Source: Bhargavaea cecembensis DSE10
Lineage (GTDB): Bacteria; Bacillota; Bacilli; Bacillales_A; Planococcaceae
DNA length: 64,000 nt
Assembly (NCBI RefSeq): GCF_000348905.1
Contig: NZ_AOFT01000001.1
Coordinates: 1-64,000, forward strand
Direction of reading: 5' to 3'
A program made the position numbers and the translations under genes. Numbering within the stretch: the first letter of the stretch is position 1; every line of letters starts with the position of its first letter. Below are positions 52,004 through 60,427 of the stretch, one piece after another. A model generated the notes under the pieces. That model saw only the letters and a program-made list of their open reading frames with translations, made no database searches and was not told where the DNA came from.

Positions 52004-53250
52004 CAGTCTTCATTTCCTCCGTTCAGTCGGGCTTCCATCGAAGCCGCGTGTGCATACAGTTCTTCGGCCCTGGCAATCGGGATTCCGGCTTCGGCATAGC
52101 GGCGGTAGTCCGCCCGGTCAACGCGGATGACCGCATTCGCCGTCAGGAAATCGTTCACGGACAGGCCCGACTGGAAGCGGGCGTTGCCGCCGGTCGGGAG
52201 CACGTGGCTCGGCCCTGCGGAATAGTCTCCGATGGCTTCCGGGGAATATCCGCCGACAAAGAGGGCGCCTGCATGGGTGACATCTTCCGCATAGCTGTCG
52301 GCATCTTCAGTCTGCACGGCCGCGTGTTCCGGAGCGATGAAATTCAGAAGTTCGACCGCTTCGCTGCGGTTTTCCGCAAGGATTGCCCAGTGGTTGTCCG
52401 CGAGGCTCTTTTTGATGATTTCGCTCCGCGGCGCTTCTTCTGCAAACTGGTCGGCGAGCCGTCCGACTTCTTCGAGCTTTTCCTGGTCCAGCGAGATCAG
52501 ATAGGTGCGTGCCTGCTCGTCATGTTCGGCCTGTGCAAGCAGGTCGAGCGCCGCCCATTCGGCATTCGACGATTTGTCCACAACGATTGCGAGCTCGCTC
52601 GGTCCTGCGACGGAATCAATGCCGACGTCGCCGTAGACCAGTTTTTTTGCCATCGCGACGTAAGCATTGCCCGGTCCGCAGATTTTATCGACCCGCCCGA
52701 TCGTTTCCGTACCGTACGCGAGCGCGGCGATTCCCTGGACGCCGCCGACCGTATACACATGGTCGATGCCGCACAGGTGGCACGCGGCAAGCGTAGCGGG
52801 GTTGCCCGGAGGCGGGGTGACGACGGTGATGCAACGGACACCTGCGACTTTCGCGGGGACTGCCGTCATGAGGACCGTCGACGGATAGTTCGCCTTGCCG
52901 CCGGGCACGTAGATGCCGACCCGGCCGATCGGGTGGAGCACGGGATAAAAGCCCTCGGGTTCGACCGGCTGCCATTTGATCTTGGACTGGTACGCTTCGA
53001 TGTTTTCCTTGGCGGCAATGAGGGCATCCCGGAGTGCTTCCGGAATCGACTCAAATGCCGCTTTCAGTTCATCGGCGGGGATTTCACGGACTTCCGCGTT
53101 TTCACCGTCAAACTGCTTGGTATAGCGGGCAAGCGATGCGTCCCCGTTTTGCCGGACGTCCCGGATTATGTCCAGAACGCGGCCGGAAATGTCATAATCG
53201 TCCTGACCGGCAGGACGGTAGGATTGTTTGAATTGCTGTGCGGTCTGCAT
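52003..53250 (-). CDS. hisD: Histidinol dehydrogenase HisD
   Basis: This 415-residue zinc enzyme oxidises histidinol to histidine in two NAD-dependent steps. Signature regions are GRVGIYVPGGKANYPSTVLMTAVPAKVAGV, KICGPGNAYVAMAKKLVYGDVGIDSVAGPSELAIV and LNFIAPEHAAVQTED, including the substrate-binding Glu/His pair near the C-terminus (FQSGLSVNDFLTAN). It follows hisG without a gap. It is slightly shorter than the usual 425-435 residues but appears complete. Confidence 0.96.
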   Translation of the reverse strand: MQTAQQFKQSYRPAGQDDYDISGRVLDIIRDVRQNGDASLARYTKQFDGENAEVREIPADELKAAFESIPEALRDALIAAKENIEAYQSKIKWQPVEPEGFYPVLHPIGRVGIYVPGGKANYPSTVLMTAVPAKVAGVRCITVVTPPPGNPATLAACHLCGIDHVYTVGGVQGIAALAYGTETIGRVDKICGPGNAYVAMAKKLVYGDVGIDSVAGPSELAIVVDKSSNAEWAALDLLAQAEHDEQARTYLISLDQEKLEEVGRLADQFAEEAPRSEIIKKSLADNHWAILAENRSEAVELLNFIAPEHAAVQTEDADSYAEDVTHAGALFVGGYSPEAIGDYSAGPSHVLPTGGNARFQSGLSVNDFLTANAVIRVDRADYRRYAEAGIPIARAEELYAHAASMEARLNGGNED

Positions 53251-53853
53251 TCAGTTCACCTTCAATTCATTCATGAATGAGCGGATTTCGGCCGATTTTG
53301 TAAAGAACGCATGCTTGTTCGCGATCAGCCGTGCGCTGATTTCATCGAGCCGGACGCGTTCTTGGAGGCCGTTCATCCGGAGGGTCTCGCCGGATTGGAC
53401 AATATCGACGATCGCATCGGCCATGCCGATGACGGCAGCAAGCTCGACCGAGCCGTTCAGCTTGATGATCTTGACGGGCTTTTCGGACCGCTCGAAGACG
53501 GAGCGGGAGTAGTTCACGTACTTTGTGGCGATCGTCCCGTATTCCGGGAGTTCTTCCTTCGAGGCAATCGCGAAGTGGCAGTAGCCGAACGGCAGTTCCA
53601 GCAGTTCGTTCACGTCCGCGTTGTATTCGGCGAGGATATCGCTTCCCGTGATGCCGAGATCCGCGATGCCTTCCTCCACGTAGGTCGGCACGTCATCACC
53701 CTTTACAAGAAGGAAGCGGATGCCGCTTGTCTCAACGAGCAGTTCGCGCTGTGCCGCCTTTAGCGCACCGTGCCAGCGCGGGTGGCCGTTTTGGTCCAGG
53801 TAAGCAAGGAAATCCTTTAGCTGGCGGCCCTTTGAAAGTGCAATGGTAATCAT
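53251..53853 (-). CDS. hisG: ATP phosphoribosyltransferase HisG (short form)
   Basis: This 200-residue protein is the short form of ATP phosphoribosyltransferase, the first and feedback-controlled step of histidine synthesis. ITIALSKGRQLKDFLAYLDQNG, DDVPTYVEEGIADLGITGSDILAEYN and the PRPP-binding ELAAVIGMADAIVDIVQSGETLRMNGL are present. The C-terminal regulatory domain of the long form is missing, so HisZ must be its partner, and hisZ is indeed upstream. The ATG has AAAGGA upstream. Confidence 0.95.
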   Translation of the reverse strand: MITIALSKGRQLKDFLAYLDQNGHPRWHGALKAAQRELLVETSGIRFLLVKGDDVPTYVEEGIADLGITGSDILAEYNADVNELLELPFGYCHFAIASKEELPEYGTIATKYVNYSRSVFERSEKPVKIIKLNGSVELAAVIGMADAIVDIVQSGETLRMNGLQERVRLDEISARLIANKHAFFTKSAEIRSFMNELKVN

Positions 53854-53913
53854 GGAATCATCCTTTGTCTGATTGGCTGCTTCCTGCAGGAGTCTGCGGA
53901 TCGAGCCTTGAAA

Positions 53914-54741
53914 TTAATAGAAAATCCCCATGCCGAATGCTTTTGAGCGGGCAGTGTACTGGCCGCCCGATGCAATTGGTGTCGTGCGTCCTGAGCCATA
54001 GAGCCGGATAAACACGCCGTCGTAGTACGATTGCGACGGGAGGGCGGTGATGTCGGGATAGACCGCCTCGATGCCGGCTTCACGAAGGGTTTCCTCCCAG
54101 CCGCTCAGTTCGCCCAGTACCTTCCGGATTTCCGGGAATGCAGAGCGGAGCTTATGGACCTGAGCTTCCGGCTGGTCGCTGATCAGGTCGAGCAGCGGGT
54201 GATCTCCGAGCAGTTGGCGAAGCGCGGAGGTGCTCCGCTGGGACAGCGCACGCTGGATCGCCGGGTCGGCGACCTTCTCCTCGCCGAGTATCATCGGGAG
54301 AAGCGCATAGTGACTGATGACAGCTGTCCTTGGGCGATCGTTCATTTGCTCATCCATGAAACCGATCATCAGAGACAGTCCCTCTTGCTGGCGTGCGGTG
54401 CTTTCCGAGAACACTTCCATGCCGAGCTGACGGGTCTCCGAACCGGAGTGGAATACCGGGCCGGAGTAGACCGCACGCTCCGCGTCGATCTTGTACTTAT
54501 GGAGATAGCGCACAATTGCATTGGTCCAGTCATGCCGGAGCGCGTGGACGGTCCCGTTCTGTACCCAGGACTCACGCTGTGGCATGAGCCGGAGATCGTC
54601 TTCCGTCATGGCCGGCCAGTCAAACGTTTCCACGACAGGCAGGTCGATGATGTCAAAGCCGTTTCCGTGGAAAAACGACAGGAACTCGACTTCCAGCTGC
54701 TTTTGGCGGATCAGTGCGGGATTATAGATGAATGAAGTCAT
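53914..54741 (-). CDS. hisZ: ATP phosphoribosyltransferase regulatory subunit HisZ, short version
   Basis: This 275-residue protein is a class-II tRNA-synthetase-like HisZ, which binds HisG and confers histidine feedback. It has the HisRS-like FFHGNGFDIIDLPVVETFDW, the QNGTVHALRHDWTNAIVRYL segment, the GPVFHSGSETRQLGMEVFSE motif and a final IASGGQYTARSKAFGMGIFY. Family members are usually about 390 residues, so this one lacks roughly 100 and ends right at the motif-3-like strand. The TAA stop is followed by 20 open codons in the same frame up to the hisG ATG. The ATG at 54741 follows GAGGTG. It is the first gene of hisZGDBHAF-hisIE. Confidence 0.88.
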   Translation of the reverse strand: MTSFIYNPALIRQKQLEVEFLSFFHGNGFDIIDLPVVETFDWPAMTEDDLRLMPQRESWVQNGTVHALRHDWTNAIVRYLHKYKIDAERAVYSGPVFHSGSETRQLGMEVFSESTARQQEGLSLMIGFMDEQMNDRPRTAVISHYALLPMILGEEKVADPAIQRALSQRSTSALRQLLGDHPLLDLISDQPEAQVHKLRSAFPEIRKVLGELSGWEETLREAGIEAVYPDITALPSQSYYDGVFIRLYGSGRTTPIASGGQYTARSKAFGMGIFY

Positions 54742-54765
54742 TCGTGGACACCTCTTCACTTCATT

Positions 54766-54783
54766 ACTTTATCATGATAAAGT
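54766..54783. promoter_or_regulatory. Palindromic operator candidate between hisZ and hisJ
   Basis: ACTTTATCATGATAAAGT is a perfect 18-bp palindrome in the 98-base divergent region between hisZ and hisJ. A degenerate copy (13 of 18 identical) precedes hisC. A TrpR-family protein, YerC/HisR, is the predicted histidine regulator in Bacillales; these could be its sites, which is from memory and not checked. Confidence 0.6.
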
Positions 54784-54839
54784 AGTAGATAGGTGAAATA
54801 ATAGCATAGAGAATTCAGAATTGCAATAGGGGGATGAGC

Positions 54840-55616
54840 ATGACGATCATTGACGGACATGTCCATTCGCCGTACTGCCCGCATGGCACGGGCGCGGCGA
54901 TGGAGGAGTATGTGAATGAGGCGGAGCGGAAGGGGATTGACGTTCTCGTCTTTACCGAGCACGCACCGCTTCCGGAAGGTTTCACGGATCCGGTGCCGGA
55001 AAAAGACAGTGCGATGCGGCCGGAGGATGTCCGCGCTTATCTGGAAGAAGGTGCGAGGCTGCGCCGGGAATACGCCGGGCGGGTGGATGTGCGCTGCGGT
55101 TTCGAGGTGGATTATATAGAAGGATTCGAAGAGGAGACCCGGCGCTTTCTCGAGGAGCACAGGGAAGCCGCCGCACATTCCATCCTGAGCGTGCATTTCA
55201 TTCAGGCAGGAGGCAGCTGGTTCTGCCTCGACTACAGTGCGGATGCCTTCGCTGAGAAGGCGGAGGAAGTCGGAGTGGAACATCTATACGACGCCTACGG
55301 CAAGGCAATGGAGAAGGCTGCGGAAATGCCGTTCGGCGAGGTGAACCCGCCGGTGCTCGGCCATATCAACCTGATCCACAAATTCCGTAGACGCATCAAG
55401 CCGGTGGCCGACCCTGTCAACTGGGCGGGAATCCTGGAAAAAGCGGCCGCTAGCGGATATGTGCTCGACTTTAACCACGCGGGGCTCCGGAAGCCGGATT
55501 ACGCGGAGACGTATCCGGAACCGTGGATGGTGGAGGAGGCGCACCGGCTCGGACTGAACATGCAGACCGGCTCGGACGCCCATTCGCCTGAGGACGTGGG
55601 CAGCGGATTCATATGA
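54840..55616 (+). CDS. hisJ: Histidinol-phosphatase (PHP family)
   Basis: This 258-residue PHP-family phosphatase catalyses histidine step 8, histidinol phosphate to histidinol. MTIIDGHVHSPYCPHGTG, VLVFTEHAPLP, CGFEVDYIEG, ILSVHFIQ, LGHINLIHKF, DFNHAGLRK and TGSDAHSPEDVG provide the metal ligands in the expected order. I chose the ATG at 54840 because GGGGG is then six bases upstream; the ATG at 54834 would abut it. It is divergent from hisZ across the palindromic operator candidate. Bacillus subtilis calls the gene hisJ (hisK). Confidence 0.92.
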   Translation: MTIIDGHVHSPYCPHGTGAAMEEYVNEAERKGIDVLVFTEHAPLPEGFTDPVPEKDSAMRPEDVRAYLEEGARLRREYAGRVDVRCGFEVDYIEGFEEETRRFLEEHREAAAHSILSVHFIQAGGSWFCLDYSADAFAEKAEEVGVEHLYDAYGKAMEKAAEMPFGEVNPPVLGHINLIHKFRRRIKPVADPVNWAGILEKAAASGYVLDFNHAGLRKPDYAETYPEPWMVEEAHRLGLNMQTGSDAHSPEDVGSGFI

Positions 55617-55629
55617 GAATGACATGACA

Positions 55630-55659
55630 AAACGGCAAGGCCAGCTGGCCTTGCCGTTT
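55630..55659. terminator. Bidirectional terminator between hisJ and hisC
   Basis: AAACGGCAAGGCCAG and CTGGCCTTGCCGTTT form a perfect 15-pair palindrome flanked by A- and T-rich runs between convergent hisJ and hisC. Confidence 0.9.
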
Positions 55660-55668
55660 GCTTTTGAG

Positions 55669-56730
55669 TTATTTAATCTCCAAAATTTCTTCCAGCGCTC
55701 TGAACAGTTTGTCCATCTCTTCCTCGGTTCCGACAGTGATCCGGAGATAGTCCTTGATCCTCGGCTTGCCGAAGTGGCGGACGAGGATGTTGCGGGATTT
55801 GAGGTCGGCGTACAGCACTCCGGCGTCTGCTTCCGGATACGTACAGAACAGGAAGTTAGCAGAGGACGGAAGGACGGTGAATCCGAGCTCGGCAAGGCGC
55901 ATCACGGAGCGGCCCCGGGTCGCGATGATTTTTGCGGTTGTCTCTTCGAAGTAGGCCGCATCCCTGAACGCCGCCTCCGCGCCTGCCTGCGCAAGCCGGT
56001 CAGTCGTGTAGGAGTTGAACGAGTCTTTGATCCGGACAAGTCCTTCGATCAGTTCAGGCTGGCCGAGCGCGTAGCCTACACGCAGACCTGCCAGCGATCT
56101 TGACTTGGAGGTCGTCCGGACGACCAGCAGGTTATCGAATTCGCTGATCAGTGTGGCTGCCGACGGACCGGCAAAGTCGATATAGGCTTCATCAATGATG
56201 ACGACGCGGTCGGGATTGCCCTGGAGGATGCGGCGGATGCCGTCAAGCGGTTCGTAAATGCCGGTCGGGGCATTCGGATTCGGCAGGATGACACCCCCAT
56301 CAGCTTCAGAGAATGCCTCTGTATCCAGTGTGAAATCGTCACGGAGCGGCACTTCCTCAAATGGCACGCCGAACAGATTCGAATAGACTGGATAGAAACT
56401 GTAGGTGATATCAGGAAAGCGGATGGCTTTTCCCGGATTGAAAAAGGCCATGAAGGAAAATGCCAGGACTTCATCGGAACCGTTTGCCGTGAAGACCTGT
56501 TCCGGTTTGAGCCCTTCCGTTTCTGCGATGGCCTGCCTCAAGGAATCGGCAGTGGGGGACGGATACAGCCGAAGCCCCTGTGCCGCCTCCCGGATCGCCT
56601 CTGTAACGCCCGGCGCCGGCGGGTAGGGGTTTTCGTTTGTATTCAGCTTGATGATATCGGTCCGGTTCAGCTGCTCGCCGGGAACGTAAGGTTCCGTCCG
56701 CCGGGCCATTTCACTCCAGAATCTGCTCAT
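55669..56730 (-). CDS. hisC: Histidinol-phosphate aminotransferase HisC
   Basis: This 353-residue PLP-dependent class-I/II aminotransferase converts imidazole acetol phosphate to histidinol phosphate. Motifs are LNTNENPYPPAPGV, TANGSDEVLAFSFMAFFNPG, LPNPNAPTGI, VVIDEAYIDFAG and the PLP-Lys segment VRTTSKSRSLAGLRVGYALG. In Bacillus subtilis the orthologue also serves aromatic amino acids. It is transcribed alone on the minus strand with a degenerate copy of the hisZ/hisJ palindrome 26 bases before its start, which ties it to the his genes. The start has GGGAGCG upstream. Confidence 0.94.
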   Translation of the reverse strand: MSRFWSEMARRTEPYVPGEQLNRTDIIKLNTNENPYPPAPGVTEAIREAAQGLRLYPSPTADSLRQAIAETEGLKPEQVFTANGSDEVLAFSFMAFFNPGKAIRFPDITYSFYPVYSNLFGVPFEEVPLRDDFTLDTEAFSEADGGVILPNPNAPTGIYEPLDGIRRILQGNPDRVVIIDEAYIDFAGPSAATLISEFDNLLVVRTTSKSRSLAGLRVGYALGQPELIEGLVRIKDSFNSYTTDRLAQAGAEAAFRDAAYFEETTAKIIATRGRSVMRLAELGFTVLPSSANFLFCTYPEADAGVLYADLKSRNILVRHFGKPRIKDYLRITVGTEEEMDKLFRALEEILEIK

Positions 56731-56755
56731 TCCGATCGCTCCCTGTCACTTTAGT

Positions 56756-56773
56756 GATTTACTACGATAAAGT
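56756..56773 (-). promoter_or_regulatory. Degenerate copy of the his palindrome before hisC
   Basis: Read on the minus strand, ACTTTATCGTAGTAAATC matches 13 of 18 positions of the perfect palindrome at 54766-54783; the left half ACTTTATC is identical. It lies just upstream of hisC. Confidence 0.5.
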
Positions 56774-56846
56774 TAACGGATACTGAAGGTGTTGTCAACG
56801 GCATGACGGGGTAAAGAACAGGTTAGTGAAAGGGGGATGCCTGAAA

Positions 56847-57281
56847 ATGAAGAAGAATCTGTTCCTCATCGGTGCCGCGGCTTTACTGCTTTCCGCCTGC
56901 ACGGGGCAGGAGAACCCTGACGAGGCGGCGGTGCAGCAGGCGGCGGAGGAGAAGACGGCTGACGGCGAAGTCAGGAGCCTTGCAACTGAAGGCACGGAGA
57001 ATCAGGAACGGATACCGGGAGAACACAAGATTCACGCCCAGGAAGTTGACCATGCCCAGCCGGTCAGTGATCCATCGGGATATGAAGAGCTGGAACATGC
57101 GAACGAGCACTTCACCCCGGAAGACTATGAAATCCGTGTCGCCAATGACAATCCCGGAAACCGGGTACTGCTCTTCATGGACGGGGAAAAGCCCGCCTAC
57201 AAAACCGTACTGATCAAGAACCAGGGACTTTTAAAAATCATATCCGGCGACGAGGGGCTGATTGAAGAAACGAAAATCTGA
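56847..57281 (+). CDS. Small lipoprotein of unknown function
   Basis: This 144-residue lipoprotein has the signal MKKNLFLIGAAALLLSAC with lipobox LSAC. After an acidic, Ala/Glu-rich linker there is a short domain, YEELEHANEHFTPEDYEIRVANDNPGNRVLLFMDGEKPAYKTVLIKNQGLLKIIS, with a strand-rich pattern. I do not recognise a family. The ATG at 56847 is used because it gives a proper signal; AAAGGGGG lies about 11 bases upstream. It is probably monocistronic, with a terminator 40 bases downstream. Confidence 0.75.
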   Translation: MKKNLFLIGAAALLLSACTGQENPDEAAVQQAAEEKTADGEVRSLATEGTENQERIPGEHKIHAQEVDHAQPVSDPSGYEELEHANEHFTPEDYEIRVANDNPGNRVLLFMDGEKPAYKTVLIKNQGLLKIISGDEGLIEETKI

Positions 57282-57319
57282 GTTTCTTCATCCCCGCTCC
57301 CAATCGCGGATTCATCGCA

Positions 57320-57356
57320 AAGCGGAGGCCAAGCGCGGTCTCCGCTTCTTTCTATT
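57320..57356 (+). terminator. Terminator after the small lipoprotein gene
   Basis: AAGCGGAG (57320-57327) and CTCCGCTT (57340-57347) pair and are followed by CTTTCTATTT. The remaining bases up to yrrT hold a -10-like TATAAT at 57501-57506 within a short inverted repeat TACTA/TAGTA (57498-57514), and no other feature. Confidence 0.75.
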
Positions 57357-57540
57357 TAGGTGAGATCCGGCTGGCCATGGTACGAATCTCTTCTGTTGCC
57401 CGGTAGGTGACCCTGAACCGTACCTTCACAAGCTTTTCCAGAAATAAATCTTTTGTCCCTCTTGCTATTTTCAGGAACAAAGGTTAAATTGTTGCCATAC
57501 TATAATTCTTAGTAAAGCAATCAGAAAAGGAGGTTTGGGG

Positions 57541-58182
57541 ATGGCATCCGAATTCACCAAGCTGTTTGATGACTGGTCCAAAACCTATGACGATACAGTG
57601 GCGGGCACTGATCCGGAGTACCGGGAGGTGTTTGCCCATTATGAGGACATTCTTCAGTCCGTCGCGGACAAAGCAGAGGGCCTGATCCTGGAATTCGGGG
57701 TGGGGACCGGCAATCTGTCGGAGCGGATTCTCCGCCAAGGCAAGGAATTGATCGGATATGAACCGTCAGGGGAAATGAGGAAAATCTCGGTACAGAAGCT
57801 GCCCGGACTGACTGTCTTCGAAGGGGACTTCATCGATTTCCCGGTTACCGAACGGTCGCCAGATACGATCGTGAGCACCTATGCCTTCCATCACCTGACC
57901 GATGAAGATAAACGAACTGCGATCTCCCGTTATCACGAACTGCTCAGTGCGCAGGGGAAAATCGTGTTTGCAGATACGGTGTTTGCCGATGAAGAGGCGA
58001 AAGAGAAGATGATCCGGGATGCCTCGGACAAAAACTATACCCGCCTGGCGCAGGATCTGAAGACCGAATACTACACGACCATCCCGGTCCTGACCGGATT
58101 TTTCGAAGAAATCGGCTTCGATGTTGAATTTACCCGGAAGAACGGCTTTGTCTGGCTGATCGAGGCAGTAAAAAAGAGCTGA
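57541..58182 (+). CDS. yrrT: YrrT-type SAM-dependent methyltransferase
   Basis: This 213-residue class-I methyltransferase has the SAM-binding LILEFGVGTGNLSERIL (motif I), IGYEPSGEMRKIS and the acidic VFEGDFIDF strand, plus FDDWSKTYDDTVAGTDPEYREVFAHYEDIL at the N-terminus, which is typical of YrrT. In Bacillus subtilis yrrT begins the methionine-to-cysteine operon yrrT-mtnN-mccA-mccB. Here it is followed by mccA and mccB, but mtnN is missing. The methyl acceptor is unknown. The ATG at 57541 follows AAAGGAGGTTTGGGG. Confidence 0.88.
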   Translation: MASEFTKLFDDWSKTYDDTVAGTDPEYREVFAHYEDILQSVADKAEGLILEFGVGTGNLSERILRQGKELIGYEPSGEMRKISVQKLPGLTVFEGDFIDFPVTERSPDTIVSTYAFHHLTDEDKRTAISRYHELLSAQGKIVFADTVFADEEAKEKMIRDASDKNYTRLAQDLKTEYYTTIPVLTGFFEEIGFDVEFTRKNGFVWLIEAVKKS

Positions 58183-58229
58183 CGCCAGCCTGCAGAATCC
58201 CAAAGACCATCGCAGAAAGGAGGATCCAA

Positions 58230-59192
58230 ATGAATGTCGCAAAGAATGTCCACGAGCTCATCGGGAATACCCCGCTGGTGGAAATCAATTCGTTCCCGCT
58301 GCCGGACGGCGTGAGGCTGTTTGCCAAGCTGGAATTCATGAATCCGGGCGGCAGCGTCAAAGACCGCCTCGGACAGTATCTGCTCCGTCAGGCTTTCAGG
58401 GAAGGGAAGCTGGAAAAGGGCGGCACGGTCATCGAGCCGACCGCCGGTAATACCGGGATCGGCCTCGCAATAGCCGCCATCCGCTACGGTGTCCGCGCCA
58501 TCTTCGTGGTACCCGAGAAGTTCAGCGTGGAAAAGCAGACACTCATGCGGGCACTCGGGGCTGAAGTGATCAATACCCCGACTGAACTCGGAATGGAGGG
58601 CGCCATCGCCAAGACCGGGGAGCTGCTTAAAGAAATCCCCGGATCCTATTGTCCGGGGCAGTTCCAGAACGCCTCCAACCCTGAGACTTACTACGAAAGT
58701 CTGGGGCCTGAACTGGTGGAGGGCCTGGACGGCAAAATCGATGTCTTTGTCGCGGGAGCCGGGTCCGGAGGGACGTTTACCGGCACGTCGAAGTATCTGA
58801 AGGACCGTCTCGGAAATGTGAAATGCGTCATCGTCGAACCGGAAGGCTCCATCCTGAATGGCGGCCCGTCGCATTCCCACAAAACGGAGGGAATCGGCAT
58901 GGATTTCCTTCCGCCGTTCATCGATCGGGGGCTGTTTGACGCGATCCACACCATTTCGGACGAGGAGGCGTTTTCCCGATTGAGGGAAGCCGCAAGAAAC
59001 GAAGGGCTACTCGTCGGCAGTTCTTCCGGGGCGGCCCTTGCCGCCAGCTTGAAAGAGGCGGCCATAGCACGCCCCGGAATGAATATCGTCACCATTTTCC
59101 CGGACAGCAGCGAACGCTATATCAGCAGCGGAATATATGAAGAGGTGATTAAACATGAGGAAGAAAACGCAGTTAATTCATGGCGGAGTTAG
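58230..59192 (+). CDS. mccA: Cystathionine beta-synthase/OAS-dependent, MccA
   Basis: This 320-residue PLP enzyme condenses homocysteine with O-acetylserine or serine to give cystathionine. It has the PLP-Lys motif GGSVKDRLGQYL (Lys44), PTAGNTGIGLAIAAIRYG, GAGSGGTFTGTSKYLK and a C-terminal GSSSGAALAASLKEA. It belongs to the CysK/CBS fold group without the C-terminal CBS domains; assignment to MccA rests on the partner genes. The ATG follows GAAAGGAGGATCC. It overlaps mccB by 38 bases. Confidence 0.9.
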   Translation: MNVAKNVHELIGNTPLVEINSFPLPDGVRLFAKLEFMNPGGSVKDRLGQYLLRQAFREGKLEKGGTVIEPTAGNTGIGLAIAAIRYGVRAIFVVPEKFSVEKQTLMRALGAEVINTPTELGMEGAIAKTGELLKEIPGSYCPGQFQNASNPETYYESLGPELVEGLDGKIDVFVAGAGSGGTFTGTSKYLKDRLGNVKCVIVEPEGSILNGGPSHSHKTEGIGMDFLPPFIDRGLFDAIHTISDEEAFSRLREAARNEGLLVGSSSGAALAASLKEAAIARPGMNIVTIFPDSSERYISSGIYEEVIKHEEENAVNSWRS

Positions 59193-60303
59193 CCGGGACC
59201 CTTATACCGGAGCAGTCTCGATCCCGATCTACCAGGCCAGCACGTTCAAGCAGGATGGAGTCGGCAACTTCAAGTACGAATACGCGCGCACGGGCAATCC
59301 GACAAGGGAAGCACTGGAACAGCTGATCGCTGATCTGGAAGGCGGCGCGCGGGGGTTCGCTTTTGCATCAGGGATGGCGGCCATCACGGCAACCGTCCAG
59401 CTGTTCAGGTCCGGGGACCATCTCCTCGTGACAGATGATGTTTACGGCGGGACATTCCGGGTGATGGACAAGATCTTCAGCCGTTTCGGAATTGAAGTAT
59501 CGTTCGTCGATACAAGTGACCCGGAAACGGTCAGACAGGCAATCCGTCCGGAAACCAGGGCGATCTTCGTGGAAACCCCGACCAATCCGCTCCTGAAAGT
59601 GACGGACCTGGCGGCCATTTCCGGAATCGCAAAAGAAAACGGACTGAAAGTGATTGTCGACAACACATTCAGCACCCCGTATTGGCAGAATCCGATCGAG
59701 CACGGCGCGGACATTGTCCTGCACAGCGCGACCAAGTATCTGGGCGGGCACAGCGACGTCGTCGCGGGGCTTGTCGTCGCGAAAGACGAACAGCTTGGAG
59801 AAGAGCTGCACTTTGTCCAGAACTCCACCGGAGGGGTGCTGGCACCCCATGACAGCTGGCTGCTGATCCGGGGCATCAAGACGCTCGGCATCCGGATGGA
59901 GGAGATCGAGCAAAACACCGCACAGGTCGTGCGCTTCCTTACGGAACATGAGGCAGTCGGGAAGGTATACTACCCGGGGCTGACGGACCATCCGGGCCAC
60001 GATGTGCATCAAAAACAGGCGGGCGGATTCGGCGGAATGGTTTCCTTTACGGTTGAGAGCCAGGAAAAGGCGCTGTCGCTGCTGGAAAAGGTCCGCTACT
60101 TCACGCTGGCAGAGAGCCTGGGAGCGGTCGAGAGCCTGATTTCCATCCCTGCCCTCATGACGCATGCTTCCATTCCTGTGGAGCGCCGCCATGAGCTGGG
60201 CATCGAGGATGGGCTGGTCCGGATCTCAGTCGGCCTGGAAGATCCCCTGGACCTGATCGAAGACCTGGAGCAGGCAATGGCCACCAGCGAAATCCATGTG
60301 TGA
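59155..60303 (+). CDS. mccB: Cystathionine gamma-lyase, MccB
   Basis: This 382-residue Cys/Met-metabolism PLP enzyme cleaves cystathionine to cysteine, 2-oxobutyrate and ammonia, completing reverse transsulfuration. YARTGNPTREALEQLIADLEGG, FASGMAAITA, DDVYGGTFRVMD, VETPTNPLLKVTDL, and the PLP-Lys in HSATKYLGGHSDVVAG (about Lys194) are present. The start ATG has GAGGTG upstream and sits inside the 3' end of mccA, so translation is coupled. A strong terminator follows. Confidence 0.92.
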   Translation: MRKKTQLIHGGVSRDPYTGAVSIPIYQASTFKQDGVGNFKYEYARTGNPTREALEQLIADLEGGARGFAFASGMAAITATVQLFRSGDHLLVTDDVYGGTFRVMDKIFSRFGIEVSFVDTSDPETVRQAIRPETRAIFVETPTNPLLKVTDLAAISGIAKENGLKVIVDNTFSTPYWQNPIEHGADIVLHSATKYLGGHSDVVAGLVVAKDEQLGEELHFVQNSTGGVLAPHDSWLLIRGIKTLGIRMEEIEQNTAQVVRFLTEHEAVGKVYYPGLTDHPGHDVHQKQAGGFGGMVSFTVESQEKALSLLEKVRYFTLAESLGAVESLISIPALMTHASIPVERRHELGIEDGLVRISVGLEDPLDLIEDLEQAMATSEIHV

Positions 60304-60310
60304 GTGAACA

Positions 60311-60349
60311 AAACAGCGGAGACCCTCCCCGGAGCGGTCTCCGCTGTTT
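60311..60349 (+). terminator. Terminator of the yrrT-mccAB operon
   Basis: A perfect 14-pair stem AAACAGCGGAGACC/GGTCTCCGCTGTTT with an 11-base loop lies eight bases after the mccB stop. Confidence 0.9.
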
Positions 60350-60427
60350 GTATGATGGTCCGCCAACCGGGGCAGGTTGAAGTGGTATACTGGGACTATT
60401 CAATTCAGCAGACAAAGGGGTATGGAC

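Noticed and set aside
51997-53280. 427-codon plus-strand frame over hisD
   Set aside because: It is the complement of hisD; composition is typical of antisense shadow frames.
57357-57540. SAM riboswitch or T-box before yrrT
   Set aside because: No S-box core or T-box specifier/antiterminator motifs are visible; only a small GAGAT/ATCTC pairing and a -10-like element.
59155-59192. Possible frameshift between mccA and mccB
   Set aside because: The 38-base overlap is between two complete proteins, each with its own start, ribosome site and full motif set.
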